Notes under the pieces: model-generated
Database searches by the model: none
What the model was told of the DNA's origin: nothing
Seen by the model: the letters and a program-made list of their open reading frames with translations, nothing else
Made by a program: the position numbers and the translations under genes
Shown here: positions 5,558 through 6,353 of the stretch, piece after piece
Position numbering within the stretch: the stretch's first letter is position 1
How the letters are laid out: each line of letters opens with the position of its first letter
Origin: Nitriliruptorales bacterium
Lineage (GTDB): Bacteria > Actinomycetota > Nitriliruptoria > Euzebyales > Egibacteraceae
Length of the DNA stretch: 6,353 bases
Direction: 5' to 3'
Assembly (NCBI GenBank): GCA_007133145.1
Contig: SLNF01000124.1
Coordinates: 1 to 6,353, forward strand

Positions 5558-6353
5558 GTGGCGACGAACACCCGACCCCCCGCCCCGCCAGGCCTGCGCC
5601 TGGCCTTCGAGGTGTGGGCGCATTGGGTCTCCCAGCGCCGCACGCTGCGCCAGGGCGCGACGGCGCTCGCGATCTCGACGGTCGTCGGCCTCGCCGCCGG
5701 CATCGTGCTCGGCGCGATGGAGGAGCTCCTCGAGCAGCTGCCGGGCCTGCTGCTCCTCGTGCCCGCGGCGATCGGCATGCGCGGGGCGATCTTCGGCGCG
5801 CTCGCCGCGCGCCTCGGCACGGGCATCCTCACCGGGCAGCTCCAGGGGTTCGCCCGCGGGGGCTTCGGGCGCGACAACGTCACCGCCTCGATCCTGCTCA
5901 CGCTCTTCTCCTCCGCGCTCGCGGCCGTCGCCGCCCGTGCGGTCGCTGGCGCGCTCGGACTCGAGACGATCTCGGTCTGGGAGCTCATGGTCGTCTCCGT
6001 CGTCGGCGGGGTGATCTCGAGCGCGGTCATCCTCGTCGGCGTCACGACCCTCACCGGCACCGCGCAGCGCCGCGGCTGGGACATGGACGCGATCGGCGCG
6101 CCGCTCGTGACGACGACCGGCGACATCGTCACCCTTCCGGCGCTCGCCGCGGCCACGCTCCTGCTCGGCGTGCCGTGGCTGCCCGAGGTCCTCGGCGGGA
6201 TGCTCCTCGCGGTCGCCGTCGTCGCGGTGTGGCGTGGGGTGCGTGCGAAGGCCCCGCTCGTGCGCTCGATCGTGCGACAGAGCATTGCGGTGCTCACCTA
6301 CGCCGCCGTCGTCGACATCCTCGCCGGCGGTGTCCTCGAGACCCGGGTCGAGG
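5558..6353 (+). CDS. MgtE/SLC41-type divalent cation (Mg2+) transporter, 3' truncated
   Basis: The frame stays open to the right edge, giving 265 codons. It begins with GTG, chosen because it follows a leaderless -10 box and leaves a short 33-residue soluble N-terminus before the first membrane helix. Hydrophobic segments lie at about 34-54, 62-84, 110-132, 140-166, 190-206 and 208-226, with another beginning near 240. The MgtE membrane signature is clear: LLLLVPAAIGMRGAIFGALAARLGTGI at about 64-90 matches the P-x-x-x-x-x-G-x-x-x-G-x-x-x-x-R-L pattern, and APLVTTTGDIVTLP at 181-194 contains the conserved Gly-Asp whose Asp lines the Mg2+ path. QSIAVLTYAAVVDILAGGVL at 241-260 looks like the start of a second MgtE repeat, as in SLC41-like two-repeat proteins. 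There is no room for the cytosolic MgtE_N and CBS Mg2+-sensing domains of classical MgtE. The ion preference is inferred from the family. Confidence 0.82.
   Translation, partial: MATNTRPPAPPGLRLAFEVWAHWVSQRRTLRQGATALAISTVVGLAAGIVLGAMEELLEQLPGLLLLVPAAIGMRGAIFGALAARLGTGILTGQLQGFARGGFGRDNVTASILLTLFSSALAAVAARAVAGALGLETISVWELMVVSVVGGVISSAVILVGVTTLTGTAQRRGWDMDAIGAPLVTTTGDIVTLPALAAATLLLGVPWLPEVLGGMLLAVAVVAVWRGVRAKAPLVRSIVRQSIAVLTYAAVVDILAGGVLETRVE

Noticed and set aside
5505..6014. ATG-initiated + strand frame overlapping the transporter
   Set aside because: It gives an Arg/Ser-rich product in the wrong frame, a shadow of the true GTG-initiated gene.
5425..6297. Open frame of 290 codons on the - strand over the transporter
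   Set aside because: The translation is Ser/Arg/Thr/Ala-rich without domains. The + strand frame from the GTG at 5558 gives clean membrane helices and the MgtE signature.
1..6353. CRISPR array, tRNA/rRNA genes, insertion sequence or phage genes
   Set aside because: I looked for regularly spaced repeats, tRNA-like cloverleaf segments, transposase motifs and terminal inverted repeats and saw none. The only nuclease-like genes are the HNH family member and PIN-PhoH, both common chromosomal genes.

Overview
The window is very GC-rich with strong G/C third-position bias. It carries a DUF222/13E12-type HNH protein, a short Z-FPP-synthase-like cis-prenyltransferase, a PIN-PhoH (PhoH2) protein and a FadD15-type acyl-CoA synthetase. 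Together these point to an actinobacterium (Actinomycetota), possibly of the Acidimicrobiia or a related deep lineage. The phylum is well supported; the class is a guess. All supported genes lie on the + strand.

Layout: (i) 3-590, the C-terminal part of an HNH-endonuclease-domain protein cut by the left edge, followed by a GC-rich hairpin. (ii) 591-861, a non-coding gap with a hairpin, a short direct repeat, an inverted repeat and a promoter-like -10 beside the next start codon. (iii) 862-1617, a cis-prenyltransferase. (iv) 1618-1721, a spacer with a -10-like box and two tiny ORFs chained by ATGA overlaps into the next gene. (v) 1722-2279, a histidine-phosphatase-fold protein that has lost both catalytic histidines, overlapping by one base (vi) 2279-3622, a PIN-PhoH ATPase/ribonuclease. 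(vii) 3662-5434, a long-chain acyl-CoA synthetase with a perfect 6-bp dyad on its promoter. (viii) 5558 to the right edge, an MgtE/SLC41-type membrane transporter that starts with GTG and runs off the window.

The genes do not form one pathway. Prenyl-lipid synthesis (uppS) and fatty-acid activation (fadD) both feed envelope and lipid metabolism. PhoH with its overlapping upstream gene looks like one translationally coupled RNA-metabolism or stress unit. The transporter handles divalent cations. The two most notable points are the pseudo-phosphatase coupled to PhoH2, in the position where mycobacterial phoH2 genes carry the small antitoxin-like phoAT ORF, and the repeated architecture of TANNNT boxes 7-10 nt before start codons, which suggests leaderless transcription at four places. 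I see no CRISPR array, tRNA, rRNA, insertion sequence or defence island. Most of the window is ordinary chromosomal housekeeping sequence.
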